Shown here: piece after piece, positions 24,801 to 54,769 of the stretch
How positions within the stretch are numbered: the first letter of the stretch is position 1
Layout: each line of letters opens with the position of its first letter
Assembly: GCF_000524195.1 (NCBI RefSeq)
Contig: NW_020170384.1
Span: 981,989 to 1,045,988, forward strand
Origin: Echinococcus granulosus
Taxonomy: Eukaryota; Platyhelminthes; Cestoda; Cyclophyllidea; Taeniidae
Reading direction: 5' to 3'
DNA length: 64,000 nucleotides
Position numbers and translations under genes: made by a program
The notes under the pieces: generated by a model
What the model was told of the DNA's origin: nothing
What the model saw: the letters and a program-made list of their open reading frames with translations, nothing else
Databases searched by the model: none

Positions 24801-27800
24801 CACCAAAGATTGGCCACCTGAAACATCTCCATTACATTCTATTTCTGGTTCACTGTCGCATCATTCACGAAATAAATAAATTATGAATAGTAAGCCTAAA
24901 GTTATGTGTTAAACCAACCCAAGCGGGGGTCATTAAGCCTGGTTGACTCAGGTGGCTCTTAAGCTAACAAGCACAATCGCTACTCCTGAATGCTTAAAAA
25001 GCGCTTAATTAAAGCTTTCCATGCAAAGTTGTTTTATTAATGGTTTAATGCGAAAAACTACAGAGTTCATATAATTTGTGCGTTGGCTCAAAAAAGGCTG
25101 CTCCAAACTGTTTTAAAAGAAAAAAACATAATGCCATATGAATATGCTGTTTTATAGGGATAAGTGGAAGTGCTCTGGGTGTATAAGCCGTGCTGCAAGG
25201 GCATGCAGCCTTCGGGCATGCAAAATTCTGAACTACTGCATTTCCAAGAAAGACGCTGAAGTAAGAAGAGCTGTAGCCATTTGCCTTTGCTGAATATATC
25301 ACGGGAGGTTAATTAGGCCGGACGACAGCCGCGTGTCCTTGCATTTCCACACACAAGAGTAGGACGTACAAGATGACTAAGAAACGGATAGGCATATTAC
25401 ACCAAAGCTTTTCGCAGACAAAAGTTGTTTCAGGCGCGTAAATCCGCTTTCGCCATCGTATTCGAAATTAAAATGATGATTTACTACAAAAATTTACGTA
25501 TGAGTGCAAGGAAAGGAGATTTAAACTATCGGTAACTGGTGTGGCAGTCCGGGTGAGGAAGAAAAAAGAGCGATCCGGGTGAATTGCTGAATATACTTAT
25601 AATCTGATGCATAGTAAAGCAAATGCCAAATAGCTATCTACGAAACTGACGAAAGAGTAAAGCCACAAATTTTCACTGACGATCAAACGTGAGTTCATCA
25701 TTACAAATCTCCAAGCACGCAGTGGTGTCTGTAACACGAGCATGCATCCTCTACCATGGGGAAGATGTGTCGCTGATTCGAAGGTGGCATTGAAAACAAG
25801 GTATAACACTTGGAAAGTTGAAACGAAAAGATAAGTGGGTTCGTATAAATGTAATAATGGCTGTTTTGAAGTGGAAGGCGTTTTGACAAAACTCGAAACT
25901 AGTAGGGGGATAAAACGACATCTCTTTAAATTATTTACTCTGGAAAAGGTATTACCTTAAAAAATATTAGGAATCCAAAATCTTGACTACCATGGAAAAC
26001 TAGACAGCATCATCGAAACCTGCGCTTTTGCAATGCTTAAACGTTAGGCTTCAGCACAAATTCCTATGCATTTTATGTTCGCATTATCTTAGGATTAAGT
26101 TTTGCGTCGATTAGTATTTTACCGTATTGCTGTATCTTGAACAAATGGAACAAACCTTTGAACAGTTTCAACTTTTAAAGGGGTTAGGAGTATTGTTCTT
26201 AAGGTTCAACCACTCAGATGGATACGCTCAGTTTACAGTTAAAAGCTGTAAAGAATAATAGTTGAGAGGGCTCATAAGTGCTTGTGAAAGCCATAATATC
26301 AGAAGCAGCAAAGTGACATATTGTCTTACAGCTTCGTTGATCAGATATACATATTTCTAAGGTAATGCCCAACGCTATTTGAAATAGTATTGTGCTCTAG
26401 CACTATGGTTTTTGAACTCATTATCGCCCAGGAAGGTAAAAACTCTCGTATATGGGACGATAAAGTGAATATTAAACATTGGCTTACGCTGGTAGACACA
26501 AGCGGGGTACATTCTGCAAGTCCAGCGGAATTTGAGGCGCTCTGATAGTCTCTGGCGATCGAGTGAATCGCCGCATTGTGGGCGGTGGTGCATCCAAGCG
26601 GTAATCGGGGGGTCTAATTTGCTGTCCTACCATGGGTTGCCATTGTTGCGGCTGTCTTCTCGAGTTCATCAGAGGCGGTTGAATCTGCACACCATGGAGG
26701 CGAAAGTGGGGAAACTTTGCCACCCACTCCTCGCACTCGGGTATTAGGTGCTTCACCGAGGCAAAGTCAGAACTGGCCAGTCGTTTGGAGGGGCCACAGA
26801 GGCCTAGTTCAAACAGCAGCACATTATGCAAGCACGAAATGTTCTTTAAAATGCAAACTGTTATTTGCAGACAAAAATTGACTTCTGGATTGTCTTGGGC
26901 GATAACTTTGATTTCATTAAGAGGTTGTTGGGTGTTCTAATCCGAGATTTACTACGTTCGTAGTGAGTTTATGGTTTGAAAAGCGCCCATCCAAGCCACC
27001 TTGCGCGTTCGCCACAATTTTGCAACGAATCCAGCGCAATAAGCGCATCCTATGTTAACAGACTTAAAAAATTTGAAAGTGCTAGCACCGAAAGTACAGG
27101 TGGTAAAAACTACTAACTACACTTTAGTAAATTTTGGCAGACTTTAAGAGCAATTGAACAACTCTTTCATCTTAAATGCTAATGCAATGCATGAATAAGC
27201 TAAATGAAGGCCCCATTTGGAAATTCTCGATTGACTAATATTTTATTGACTTTATTCTTCGCTATCAAAGTGTAGGCGACTATCGACTTATAACCAATAA
27301 ATTATCATTGTAGTTTAGGGTATTTGTGTATTCACTATCATTTAGCAATGAATATACTGCCAGAGTTGCATCGTGTATGTAGAAATTAAGAAAAACCCAA
27401 AGTGGGTGAGGTTCTCCACATTTTAGTAAAATGACAACCAAAGGAAATTACCAGCATTTGTTCCACTGAAAAGATTACTATAGATATTACTAATCAAATT
27501 TTTATAAAGGTATTATTCCGAATCCCATATACCTACCAATATCTCATAATTTTCAAATAAAAACAGCAATTAATCGTAAAATCCAAAATCGGCCTGGTTA
27601 CAACTAAATTCTGGAGAGAGGCCTAGTCTACACAACAGCACATTAAAGAAAGACTAGTTACTCGTTAAATTGATTGAACCCCACTTAATTCATATCCAAC
27701 TGTGGTCATCGGTGAGCTATGTAAATAAACGGAATTACATTTTTGGTAACTCTATACTGATCCATGATCTATTAAATGTATTGAAACAAGAGTCGGTGAT

Positions 27801-29162
27801 TTGCAAAATTAGGACAATAATTTGTAAATCAGCTAATGTACTATTAATGCTTTGAATCATTTTTTGTGTAAGACACAGTATTTTGCGACCAAACTACTGC
27901 AAAAATGTGCCATGTCCTGAAGAATTCCAGGGAATTAAGAAAGGAGTTTTGTCAAAATTTTGCATAACTTTGGAAAATAACTAGCACTTGTCGAGCAAAT
28001 AAAAGTTGCTGATTATTTGACTGACTAAAGCATATTTATTTTCAGGCTAATTTGTGTCCTGATAGTGTAAATTATGGTACAAGTGATCATCCAGTTGTGA
28101 TTGTAGGGAGGGCGCTCAAAGCACTTTATGAATTCCTTCCCATCTTTGGAATCAATACACTATCGTAAGTGCAACACACATTAAATAATGTATTGAAATG
28201 GACTATTAAAACCTATATCACCTGGAAAGCGTTAATAATTTCCAGGTATTCCCAAATAGATACATGGTATTTCCCAGTCTTACATAAAAGACACGTAAAC
28301 TTGTTCCTGCACCATTAAAATGCACTTAAATATTACCTGATATGTCATTTTGAATGCAAGTTTAGTAAGTGTTATAGTCGTCAAATATCTATTACGAACG
28401 ATATTCATATTAAATGTGGCTTTTGTAACCTGCAATTGTGTGAGACTATTCAATCGCTTTTTAAGCATTGAAAAATAAAGTAAGTTACATCCCAGCTTAA
28501 TTACCACAGAGTTATTGACATAGATCACGTGTATGTTGATACCTCTTTTTAGCTCGGATGAATTTCTTGGTTGATTGGAGGAAGTACTAGTCTTTAGACA
28601 TTCTGGTTCAAAAAGCATCTGATCAATGAAGTTGAATAATTGCTGTACATGCTGCGATCGCTGCCTGTCAATTTCCTAAAAAACAAAGTCGTCAAGGCTT
28701 TATAAAAGAAGGAACTGAAGTCAATTCGCAGGACTATACTTGACTTACACATGCTTCATCCCCCCAATCCGACGAAGTAAGACTATTCATATCATTGGGA
28801 TTGGTTGTAAAAGAATAATCGTCAGAAGAAAAGGTGTTCAGAGCGAACACTCCACCACATGGTGTAGGCGGAGGTGGGAGAGGTTTTGGCTTGCCCGGGT
28901 TCTGTGATATGAGGCCATCACCACCAGGTCCCGGATGCACCGTTGAAACATCTGCATGCCTTGATTCTGCAAACTGGCCACTTAGTATGTTTGGTTTAAT
29001 TTCCTTCGCACTGAATAGCATTGCTAATGTTGGATGACAAAAAGTTTTCCGTTGGCATAAGTCCAAAAAATTGTCTTCGATGTAATCATCACCCTGAATA
29101 CAATTCTGCTCAGTACAAATAGAAGAACGTGCATACTGGGGTCCCATTCCGAAAAAAACCAT
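21883..29162 (-). CDS. FAM149-like protein (DUF3719 family), complete 8-exon model
   Basis: Exons in coding order: 28749-29162, 28543-28675, 26488-26857, 23500-23727, 23196-23416, 22956-23115, 22087-22645, 21883-21969. All junctions are GT-AG and in phase, giving 724 codons including the stop. The diagnostic part lies in exons 1-3: SSDWGDEAC, then QHVQQLFNFIDQMLFE, then LIPECEEWVAKFPHFRLHGV with a following QPP. This matches the conserved order of FAM149B1-type proteins (serine-rich segment ending in a Trp motif, a helix of the type IDELLYE, then ECxxWxxxFPHLRxxGxQ). Exon 7 has a TPSGRNRLQTGSTLPPI block resembling the SRNNLLPPI block of FAM149B1. Human FAM149B1 is a cilium-associated protein mutated in a ciliopathy. 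Function here is inferred only from family. Introns run from 80 nt to 2.76 kb. Confidence 0.85.
28046..28164 (+). CDS. Candidate plus-strand exon inside a FAM149-like intron
   Basis: A 119-nt open segment between a strong acceptor (TTTATTTTCAG) and a strong donor (GTAAGT). Its single open frame starts ANLCPDSVNYGTSDHP and ends FLPIFGINTLS, with protein-like composition. It is antisense within the intron 26858-28542. No partner exon was identified. It may be part of a nested gene, a relic of one, or a coincidence. Confidence 0.25.
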
Positions 29163-32100
29163 TCGTCAAAAAATTGTTGGCATTTGTTCTTAACTGCGTT
29201 GGCATTCGGCTAATATTTGAAGCCGGCATACGCGTTAAAGAGAGAGACTGTGCGGAATATTTAGTACAGCGATTACCAACCGAATATTACCAATACCACT
29301 TGAAACAAAAAATCAGGAATGTTATATTGAAATTCGTGAATGACTGAAAGCTCGTAAAAACCTTCTGCATCAAAATTCCAATGTTTACCAATGTTCCACA
29401 AAACCCCCCTGGAAACGCAGAAGATTCCCTGTCTCACCTGGGTAACAAATTGGGCTGAACAACCAAAGCATCTCTTCAAAACGTCATACATGAGCACCCC
29501 ACCTGAACATCACGAACGGTTCAATCGTCCTACTTAGCCCAAATAAATGGTCTCTGCTGACCTCCAATTCGTTAGAAGCGCTTGCTTAATGTAACCACTC
29601 ACCTATCCATTACAAGACAGTGTATAAAACCGCATTAATACTTTGCAAACACAAATAATGCATGATAGTTTTATTAAAAAGCATTACCTTTTATGTCTAT
29701 CTGGCCTTCCTTCATAGATTAGGCTTGCGACCTAATGAAGATTTATCTAACCAGCAACAATTTACAGTCACTAATTGGACAGAATCTTCTGCTAATACTT
29801 AGATTTTTACATTAGTAAAAAAGCGCATTATTATTGACGAATAAAATTACTGGAATGCTATGAGTACGACCTTGCTTCAATGCCGCTTTGAGGAGTGCGC
29901 AAGCGAATGTAGGCCCATCTCTAATCCCTTTCTTAATTAATTCGGCATTACTGACACACGAATGACAAATCATGACTTCTTCTATACCACTTTCCTCCGG
30001 GGTCAGTACCCTAAACATGACTCATAACTTGAGAGTATTGGGCACTACATTTTCATAGAAAGGAGAACGGTTTTGGCTCCCGCGTCAGAAATGCGTTTCG
30101 AATGCGCCACTGTACAGGGAGTTTTGTCTGTTTTTTGAATCGCTTTTGAGATTGAGTTTTATGGGTAAATTACTTTTTATCATAAGACCATGTGCTTTAT
30201 TTAGACACGCTAATAGTAGACATATTTGCCCAAAAGAGAAATTATCTAGCAAAAGTCTAGGAAGCAGATTTCCAGAGTTAATATTCTTTCTCTGTCCTGC
30301 TTCCTATTTCTCCTTTTATTGCTATCTAGCCTTGAATTTTAGATGCCATTTGGTTGATGGCAAAAAGACATATAGCGCTTACAAACATCACGCTTGCTTG
30401 GGGACCATTAAAAAGGTTCACTATGGCTGCTTTTTAATTGTCCGAGTCAAATGTTTTTTTCTAATTCTTTTTAATGCAGAAAAATAAACTGTGGTGGTTC
30501 TTAGGGTTGGTGGAAACTTCAATCTCCTTCTGTTGTGTCCATCCGTAGATTTAGACATCCACAACAGTCAATCTTCTTCTGTGAAGTTAGATTTTATGAC
30601 CACCCAAGCGACTCAAAGCAAATGCCCTTTTTTCATCGTTATCGTCTGTTGTTGTCACCAATACAGAGTCCGAGTTTTTTTTGTGATATGATAAAATACC
30701 TAAGCTATAAACATACTACTATTAAAGTAAAGGGTAGCTGGAGGGCCACAAACTTGGTGAAAGGAGATGCCATCAAGTCGGAGGTACGATCAGTAGAGAA
30801 TATCTCACCTGCAACGTCCAAGTGTATGTCAAATAACTGCATCAAATACAATGTCATTCGGTTACAAAGTATTTAAATTGATTTTTTTAATTATTGTAAT
30901 ATGCTTATAGGATGTGCCTATCACTGTTGTATGAACTGCATGCATGTTTACTTCTACTAACTTATTTCAATCTTAAGAGTTTGTCAATTCTTGCAAATTA
31001 TCAACGTCGACACAAAATTATGTTTTAACATTTTGGGATCTCTTGGTCTGCGCTATGTTGGTGGACTTATTACAAAACCTTAATTTTTGGATCAATCACC
31101 TCGCGACATCTGCCGACAAAACCCAGCTGGTTTGCACAGTCCCACCCACTTTACCGGAGTAATCTACTTATTGGTCAAAGTAGTAATCCTGTTTGCAATT
31201 CTTGAACTTATGCTGCACCGTATTTATTTATTTTGAGTATTTGAAACGGGTTTTAACAGATGATCCGCTAATACCATTGTTCCGAATGTATGTGTAAATC
31301 CCCTACTTTTAGCATTTATAAGGAATGGGTTCGAGGTATTGGTGGCGAATAGGTATTTGCTGCCCCATTCATTCTTCAAATATGCGAAAGTGCCTGCTTT
31401 AAAACTCTCGTATAGCTCGCTATTATTTTAAACGGAGCACAAAACTAAAACATTTTGCATGACCTTTGAAAACAATCATTTCGCCTTTCCTAGCGCTTTA
31501 GCGTAAGGTGGCGTAATTAATCAAAGTGCACGCATAGCCAACCTCGTCTATGAAACAGAAGTGAGCGTGATGCATGAGTGCAGCCAAGAGACTTTCAGGA
31601 CTGAAGTCGGTGGTTGTGTTGGGAATACATTTGGGTTTCATGGTACACGCTATGCATGACCCGGGAAAGGCCTTATGTGTATTAGGACTGTGGGCTCAGC
31701 ACTATCTGTTGACTAATGTATCCACGAGCCTATGGAATCAATCAATGCAATCCACAAGACGCGCATCCTCTCACCGAGAGGGTTAGCTTAAATGTGGAGT
31801 CGCATTACACACCGGTGCTGATGGTAAAGCTATCGCCATCAGAGACATTTTGACCAGAAAACGAGAAAATCCAGCGGCACTAAAGTGTTGGTTGGTATGC
31901 AGCCCAATAAAACTGCCCTGACGTTAGGCAGACGAGCATGCACCATGCAAGAAGGCAATCGCCCGGGGTGATACAGAAATCTCCTTTCTGCTGAGTTGTC
32001 ATCTCAGCTGCATCATTTACAAACTTGAGCATCAACACCTCCAAAGGCCATCTGCTTCAAAGGAAACTTGTTGCATCCACCTACTCGTCGTTTGCCTGTG

Positions 32101-32890
32101 TATTAGTGGTGTGAGGACCTTGAATTTTAACCAACGTCAGCGTTGAAAAGGAGCACTCAAAAAGATGTAAATCGTAATGGACGGTGACGGTCTAATCCAC
32201 TCTTTAAACCACAACCAAATATCACCCCCACCTCACTCCAGAGATTGAAGCCACTTCAATATCCAGCTGCACAAAAGGGTACAAATAAAACGCGGATTCA
32301 CCTTTTGAAAACATATTTCTCGTAGAAAAGTGTGAATAAGGAGACTTTTGTGACGAGTTTGTTTGGATGGTAAGAGAAATAAGTGGAGTAGGTGGAAGGG
32401 AGTAGAGACGGGTAGCGGAGCGGTGCAATAGGCAAAAAGACAGTTCTTATCAGTAAAAATCCGGCAGCAGAGGCAAGGCGAGTGAAACGGACGTCTCTCT
32501 ATGCTCTCTACTTTCTTTCGTGGGAGAATGTTGTTGCTGCTGCTGGCGCTGGAGCAGGACAGTGAGCATGAGTGGGTGAGAGAGGAAACGTGGAAGTAAC
32601 ACGATTAATTGCAGTAGTATCTGCAAAATAGTGGCCACGGAAACCAATGACAGCATGTACAATCAACCGGGGCTGGGAGGGCGCAAAGTAGGCGGGGGAA
32701 GAGGTGAGGCCCGAGGCAACAAACCCCTTCCTCCTTTCCCGTCCCAGGGGAGGCGGCAGCAGTGGAAGTGAAGAGCGAAAATTCAAGTCAGGCTTATGAC
32801 ATGGGAGAGAATGCGACAGGGAGACAGTCAGGAAGGTAGAGGAGCAGGTAGAAGGGTAGATATCACTCAAAGCGATTTATCGGAATTGTT
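29163..32890. other. Intergenic between FAM149-like 5' end and myosin 3' end
   Basis: No recognised gene. Plus-strand frames up to 113 codons (30146-30487, 30535-30876) and a 70-codon frame at 31574 lack family support. The lower-numbered part should include the FAM149-like promoter and the upper part the myosin 3' UTR. A TTTATTTATT run near 31222 could supply a minus-strand AATAAA. Confidence 0.4.
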
Positions 32891-51005
<18,115 letters not shown>

Positions 51006-52439
51006 GACAAAGCACCAGAGCGTCAATACGACCTCCTTTTCAACTTAAATTCTCGACAAAATCCATTCCAGATTAAAACAAAAAAGTAAAAATATTCTTC
51101 AAATTTTAGGTAAAATATTGTAAACAAAAATATTTTTTAAAAAGAATAACTACTGTTGGTGTTAAAGCTCCTTTTATTAAAATATATCCTTCATCTTTGG
51201 CCAAAAAAACGTTTGCAACTAAAAAGTGGCGAATTTCCAACTTGTATGGTTTGGAAACAGGAGTTGTTTTTTATTTTTCTTGCAAAAACAACTTAAGTGA
51301 TCTAATTATTAACTTTACGTGCAAGGACTACAAAAAGTGCCAACATTTTTATTCCAATTCTTTGCCTTCATTAATTAATGAAGATACACCTATCTATTTT
51401 TATTGCACCAGACTGCAACTCTCTCTATAGCCTTTTATTACAGACAGGGTAATGCATAATTCACCGGCAGAAAATTTTTACATGAGTAGCAGTTATGAAG
51501 TCGAGACTCCTCGGTCTCCTCTACCCTGTTCTTAGTGTTCCCTGAACAGCCCAGTTGATTCGGTTCTGACACTTTTTTAAGAAAGAAAGGAGGGGAGGAA
51601 AAGCACAACTTTTAAGGTGGGGAAGAACCGCAATTGCAACTAGGCACGGAAGGCGACGACCCTCTCACCAGATTCCAATTTCCAGGTTGCCTCCTCCCTG
51701 AAAGGTACATTAAAACAGCATGGGTATTGCAGTGGAGCTTGGAGCTACTGAGATGCATCTGAGACCAGCTCAACCGACGGAAGCACAATGACGGAAATGC
51801 AAACTGACCAATTTTTGGAACTGAGAGCTAAACGATCAACTTATTGGATTGCCTTTCTCACCTTTTGAGTATCATCGTCGGCAATCCCTTTGGTCATCCT
51901 CCTGCCTCAGCCATTGCAATGCAATAGATGCTGTAAGGAAGTACACACTAGCAAACTACGCCACCGTCCCTGACCTCTCTTAGCACTCTGTTGGAGCTAG
52001 AGTTTTCTGCTGCGTATAGCGTGTAATTGGGGGTCAGGCGAATATTCTGACTGCAACGCGTGTTTATTTTTAGTTTTAAAAACACCGGACAGAATTTTTA
52101 ATATTTTAGTGGAAAAATGGTTTCGATTTTAATCATCCTTGTCACTTTGAAGCAGCTTAGCCATATCCATTTGGGCTCTAACTAGCTAGGTAATGAAGGG
52201 GATTAGGCATCGCCCATTCACATCTTTAATGCCTTTTTACAAGTATAGTAGACAGCCCTCTAATGAGCTCTTTTAGGTTTATAGCTAGTGTCGCTATTTT
52301 CTGCAAAATACAGGACTGGGGTTGTTACCAAAGGTAGACGTTTATTTTCAGCTATTCAGCCGCTAGTCGTCACCGACTCTGCCATTCACAGCAAATACAC
52401 CTCTTCCGTCATGAAAAAATTTATTACTTAGCAGTAACG
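51006..52439. other. Myosin upstream region
   Basis: Expected to hold the myosin promoter and 5' UTR. No TATA box or other element could be assigned with confidence. A plus frame at 51197-51430 has no support. Confidence 0.4.
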
Positions 52440-52620
52440 AGGATAGATATGCTTTAAGAGGAGGCCTGCTTTCGGCTGCCAACAGTGAGGACCGTGGTGA
52501 CCTGTCCGAGACTAGAGAAGACGTAATACTTGGGCACAGATAGGTTTGTTCGGCATACAGTAGGGCAATGAGACTTTTGCATGACCTGAAGGCCAGCCCA
52601 TTCATCTAAGCTACAACCAA
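52440..52620 (-). mobile_element. Decayed TRIM 5' end (LTR plus primer site)
   Basis: On the minus strand: LTR blocks (GGGCTGGCCTTCAGGTCATG near 52590, GCCCAAGTATTACGTCTTC near 52530) followed by GTTGGCAGCCGAAAG, the counterpart of the primer-site block after the LTR at 53377. The copy is fragmentary and its boundaries are approximate. Confidence 0.5.
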
Positions 52621-53180
52621 AGTATTATAGTGATTCCGCAAATTCTGTTTACTTATGTTCTAAAACCCGTATATCAAAATTTTGTCTGTCGCACTGCTCT
52701 AATAACTCATAAAGCACTGACAAATTACCCAAGCGGCTTTTAAAAATGAGTTATGAACGGTAATGCCGTGGCTGTTTTTGATCAATGTTTGACAACATTA
52801 TTAGGAAAGCAAACATCTTCCGGTACCAAATAATTGTGGAAGCATATTTGATAACCAGCTATTCATTTAAAAATATAATTTGATGTAGCTTTAAGGAATC
52901 GAATTACACATTCGTCTCCTTGAATCAGTTTTTCGTGGCAAAACTGTTCGGTTATTAATTTGTGTCCTTTTTAGTTGCTAATGGCTATTTTAGCAACACT
53001 CACTTGCATAGTCCATGCTTTTCTAAGTATTGTGTCATCTACACGATGGACATTTTGAAATCGCAAGATCTGAAAGAATTATGGAGGGCTAGGTTTGATG
53101 CCTGAAAATGATCTAGGCTTCGTAATTCTTTCGCCTATATACTTTTCATTGATAGCCAAATTGTTGATCAGCTACACTTG

Positions 53181-53377
53181 TGTAATACGATAGTGGTTTA
53201 TCCCTAGGTTCTAGTGAGGCGCCACATTTGATTCTGAATTAGCCCCCTTGTACCTCACTGGGTGGGCTGGTCTTTTGGGCCATGCCAATAGCCCAGACAC
53301 CTTCTCCGTGCTGAATACATATATTATGCACGAGTATTGTGTCTGCTTTCGTCTTCAGGGAGTCTTGGGACGCTACA
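53181..53377 (+). repeat. 5' LTR of the complete TRIM
   Basis: 197 bp with TG...CA ends. It contains the block GGTGGGCTGGTCTTTTGGGC that recurs in all other copies in the window. Confidence 0.92.
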
Positions 53378-53378
53378 T

Positions 53379-53402
53379 TGGTGGCAGCGGAAAACGAACC
53401 CG
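53379..53402 (+). promoter_or_regulatory. Primer-binding site of the TRIM
   Basis: Begins TGG one base after the LTR. Its reverse complement ends ...GCTGCCACCA and contains TTCG at the spacing of a T-loop, like the 3' end of a tRNA. The block is conserved in the divergent copy at 8241. Confidence 0.7.
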
Positions 53403-53954
53403 ATCTTAAAGGACATGTATCCTGATTTTCCACTTCTGCGTGATAAGCCTTAGTGGGGCGGAAGAAGTACATATGCTACGCATGGGAGAATGGTGATGAC
53501 CCATAACAGAAGGGTTGATGTTGGCGTCCACCTTCGGCATCTCTCCCAGTCCCGTGTTCTGCAGAAAAGCTAATAATAACTGAAGCGACACTGGCCGTGA
53601 ACCATCTGGAAGTTTCGTTACGGGTTTCCCCTACCATTCCCCATGGACCTGTTTTAAATCTTGTACTTCCTTACTCAAATCTGCTTTTAGGCCAGTGTTC
53701 CTGCATCTATCTATGGCCACGCATGATGGCCGGCGCAGTTCTCCGTCCTGAATCAAATCCCTAAACTGGACGAAAACCCAGATCCAGTCAAGCCGCCAAG
53801 AGGGATCAGTGACGTTGAGGTCAAGTATCCCCTCATTTGAGTACTAATTTGGTGACTGGCACGGTCGGCTCGTGGGTGTTTCTTTACTGCACCGACTACG
53901 TTGCAATGGCTGACGCGAGAGGTTGACCTGCGGTAGCGCCGGGGACGACGCTCA

Positions 53955-53971
53955 AAAGAGGAGGGAGGCTA
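53955..53971 (+). promoter_or_regulatory. Polypurine tract of the TRIM
   Basis: AAAAGAGGAGGGAGG directly upstream of the 3' LTR, the usual second-strand primer. Confidence 0.8.
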
Positions 53972-54165
53972 TGTAATACGATAGTGGTTTATCCCTCGGT
54001 TCTAGTGAGGCGCCACATTTGACTTTGAATCAGCCCACTTGTACCTCACTGGGTGGGCTGGCCTTTCAGGCCATGCCAATAGCCCAGACACCCCCGTGCT
54101 GAATATATATGTTATGCCCGAGTATTGTGTCTCCTTTCGTCTTCAGGGAGTCTCGGGACGCTACA
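53972..54165 (+). repeat. 3' LTR of the complete TRIM
   Basis: 194 bp, very similar to the 5' LTR, and followed by the target duplication CTTG. Confidence 0.92.
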
Positions 54166-54269
54166 CTTGCACAAAAAAATTTAAAAAACCTTAATGATGA
54201 GGAACACGACTGGTGGATTGCTTAAAATTCGATTTTTTAACGGGCCATCAAGGTGTCTGCAACTGTATA

Positions 54270-54360
54270 TCTAGTGAGCGGCGTGGTATTTGAGTCCTGC
54301 CAGTAGCCCCAAGCCGGTCTGTATGTAAGCAAGATGAGTTCTGCCCAAGTATTTATAAGG
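54270..54360 (+). mobile_element. Very decayed TRIM LTR fragment
   Basis: Scattered LTR blocks in plus order (CTAGTGAG, TGCCAGTAGCCCC, TGCCCAAGTATT). Its closeness to the complete TRIM suggests repeated insertion at this spot. Confidence 0.3.
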
Positions 54361-54769
54361 AAGTCAAAATGACTGAGGCTAGAAGTGCCCCTTTATTAAA
54401 CCAGGCGTTAAACGACCAATGTAGTAGAGCACCGCAGCACTGAGGCCAGAAGGCGAGAGATTTTGCGCATTAGCATCGTTTAGACTGTAGTTCAGTTCTG
54501 TTTGACAAAACTTTTGGAATAAAAACCCAACCACTGAATGTATGCCACCACATATTTTTTGGTATATAGAGGATCGAGGAGATCGATAGGTACCTACGTA
54601 CCCTTAAAGTCATTTTGCTTATTTAAAAAGGCTTTTCTAGAAACCTTTTTAGGCCTTGTTGAAACAACTACGAATTATCGAAATTGTATTTAATGCTTAT
54701 GTGACCTCTCAGGATGCTGTATTTCAGCCTAGTGGTCGGAAATAACCTTAGAGCCTAAGGCGTCGGACA

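Larger units (their letters stand above)
53181..54165 (+). mobile_element. Complete TRIM (terminal-repeat retrotransposon in miniature), 985 bp
   Basis: Two direct LTRs (53181-53377 and 53972-54165) begin TGTAATACGATAGTGG and end GGGACGCTACA, so both show TG...CA ends. The 594-bp interior starts with a tRNA-like primer-binding block (TGGTGGCAGCGGAAAACG) and ends in a polypurine tract (AAAAGAGGAGGGAGG) just before the 3' LTR. The element is flanked by CTTG at 53177-53180 and CTTG at 54166-54169. There is no frame for gag or pol, so it must move with enzymes from another element. TRIMs with these properties have been described in tapeworms. The two LTRs differ at a limited number of sites plus a 3-bp length difference, so insertion is not brand new. 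Confidence 0.93.

Noticed and set aside
30720..30783. Plus-strand exon ending GTACGA
   Set aside because: Two frames are open, the acceptor is ambiguous and no partner exon exists.
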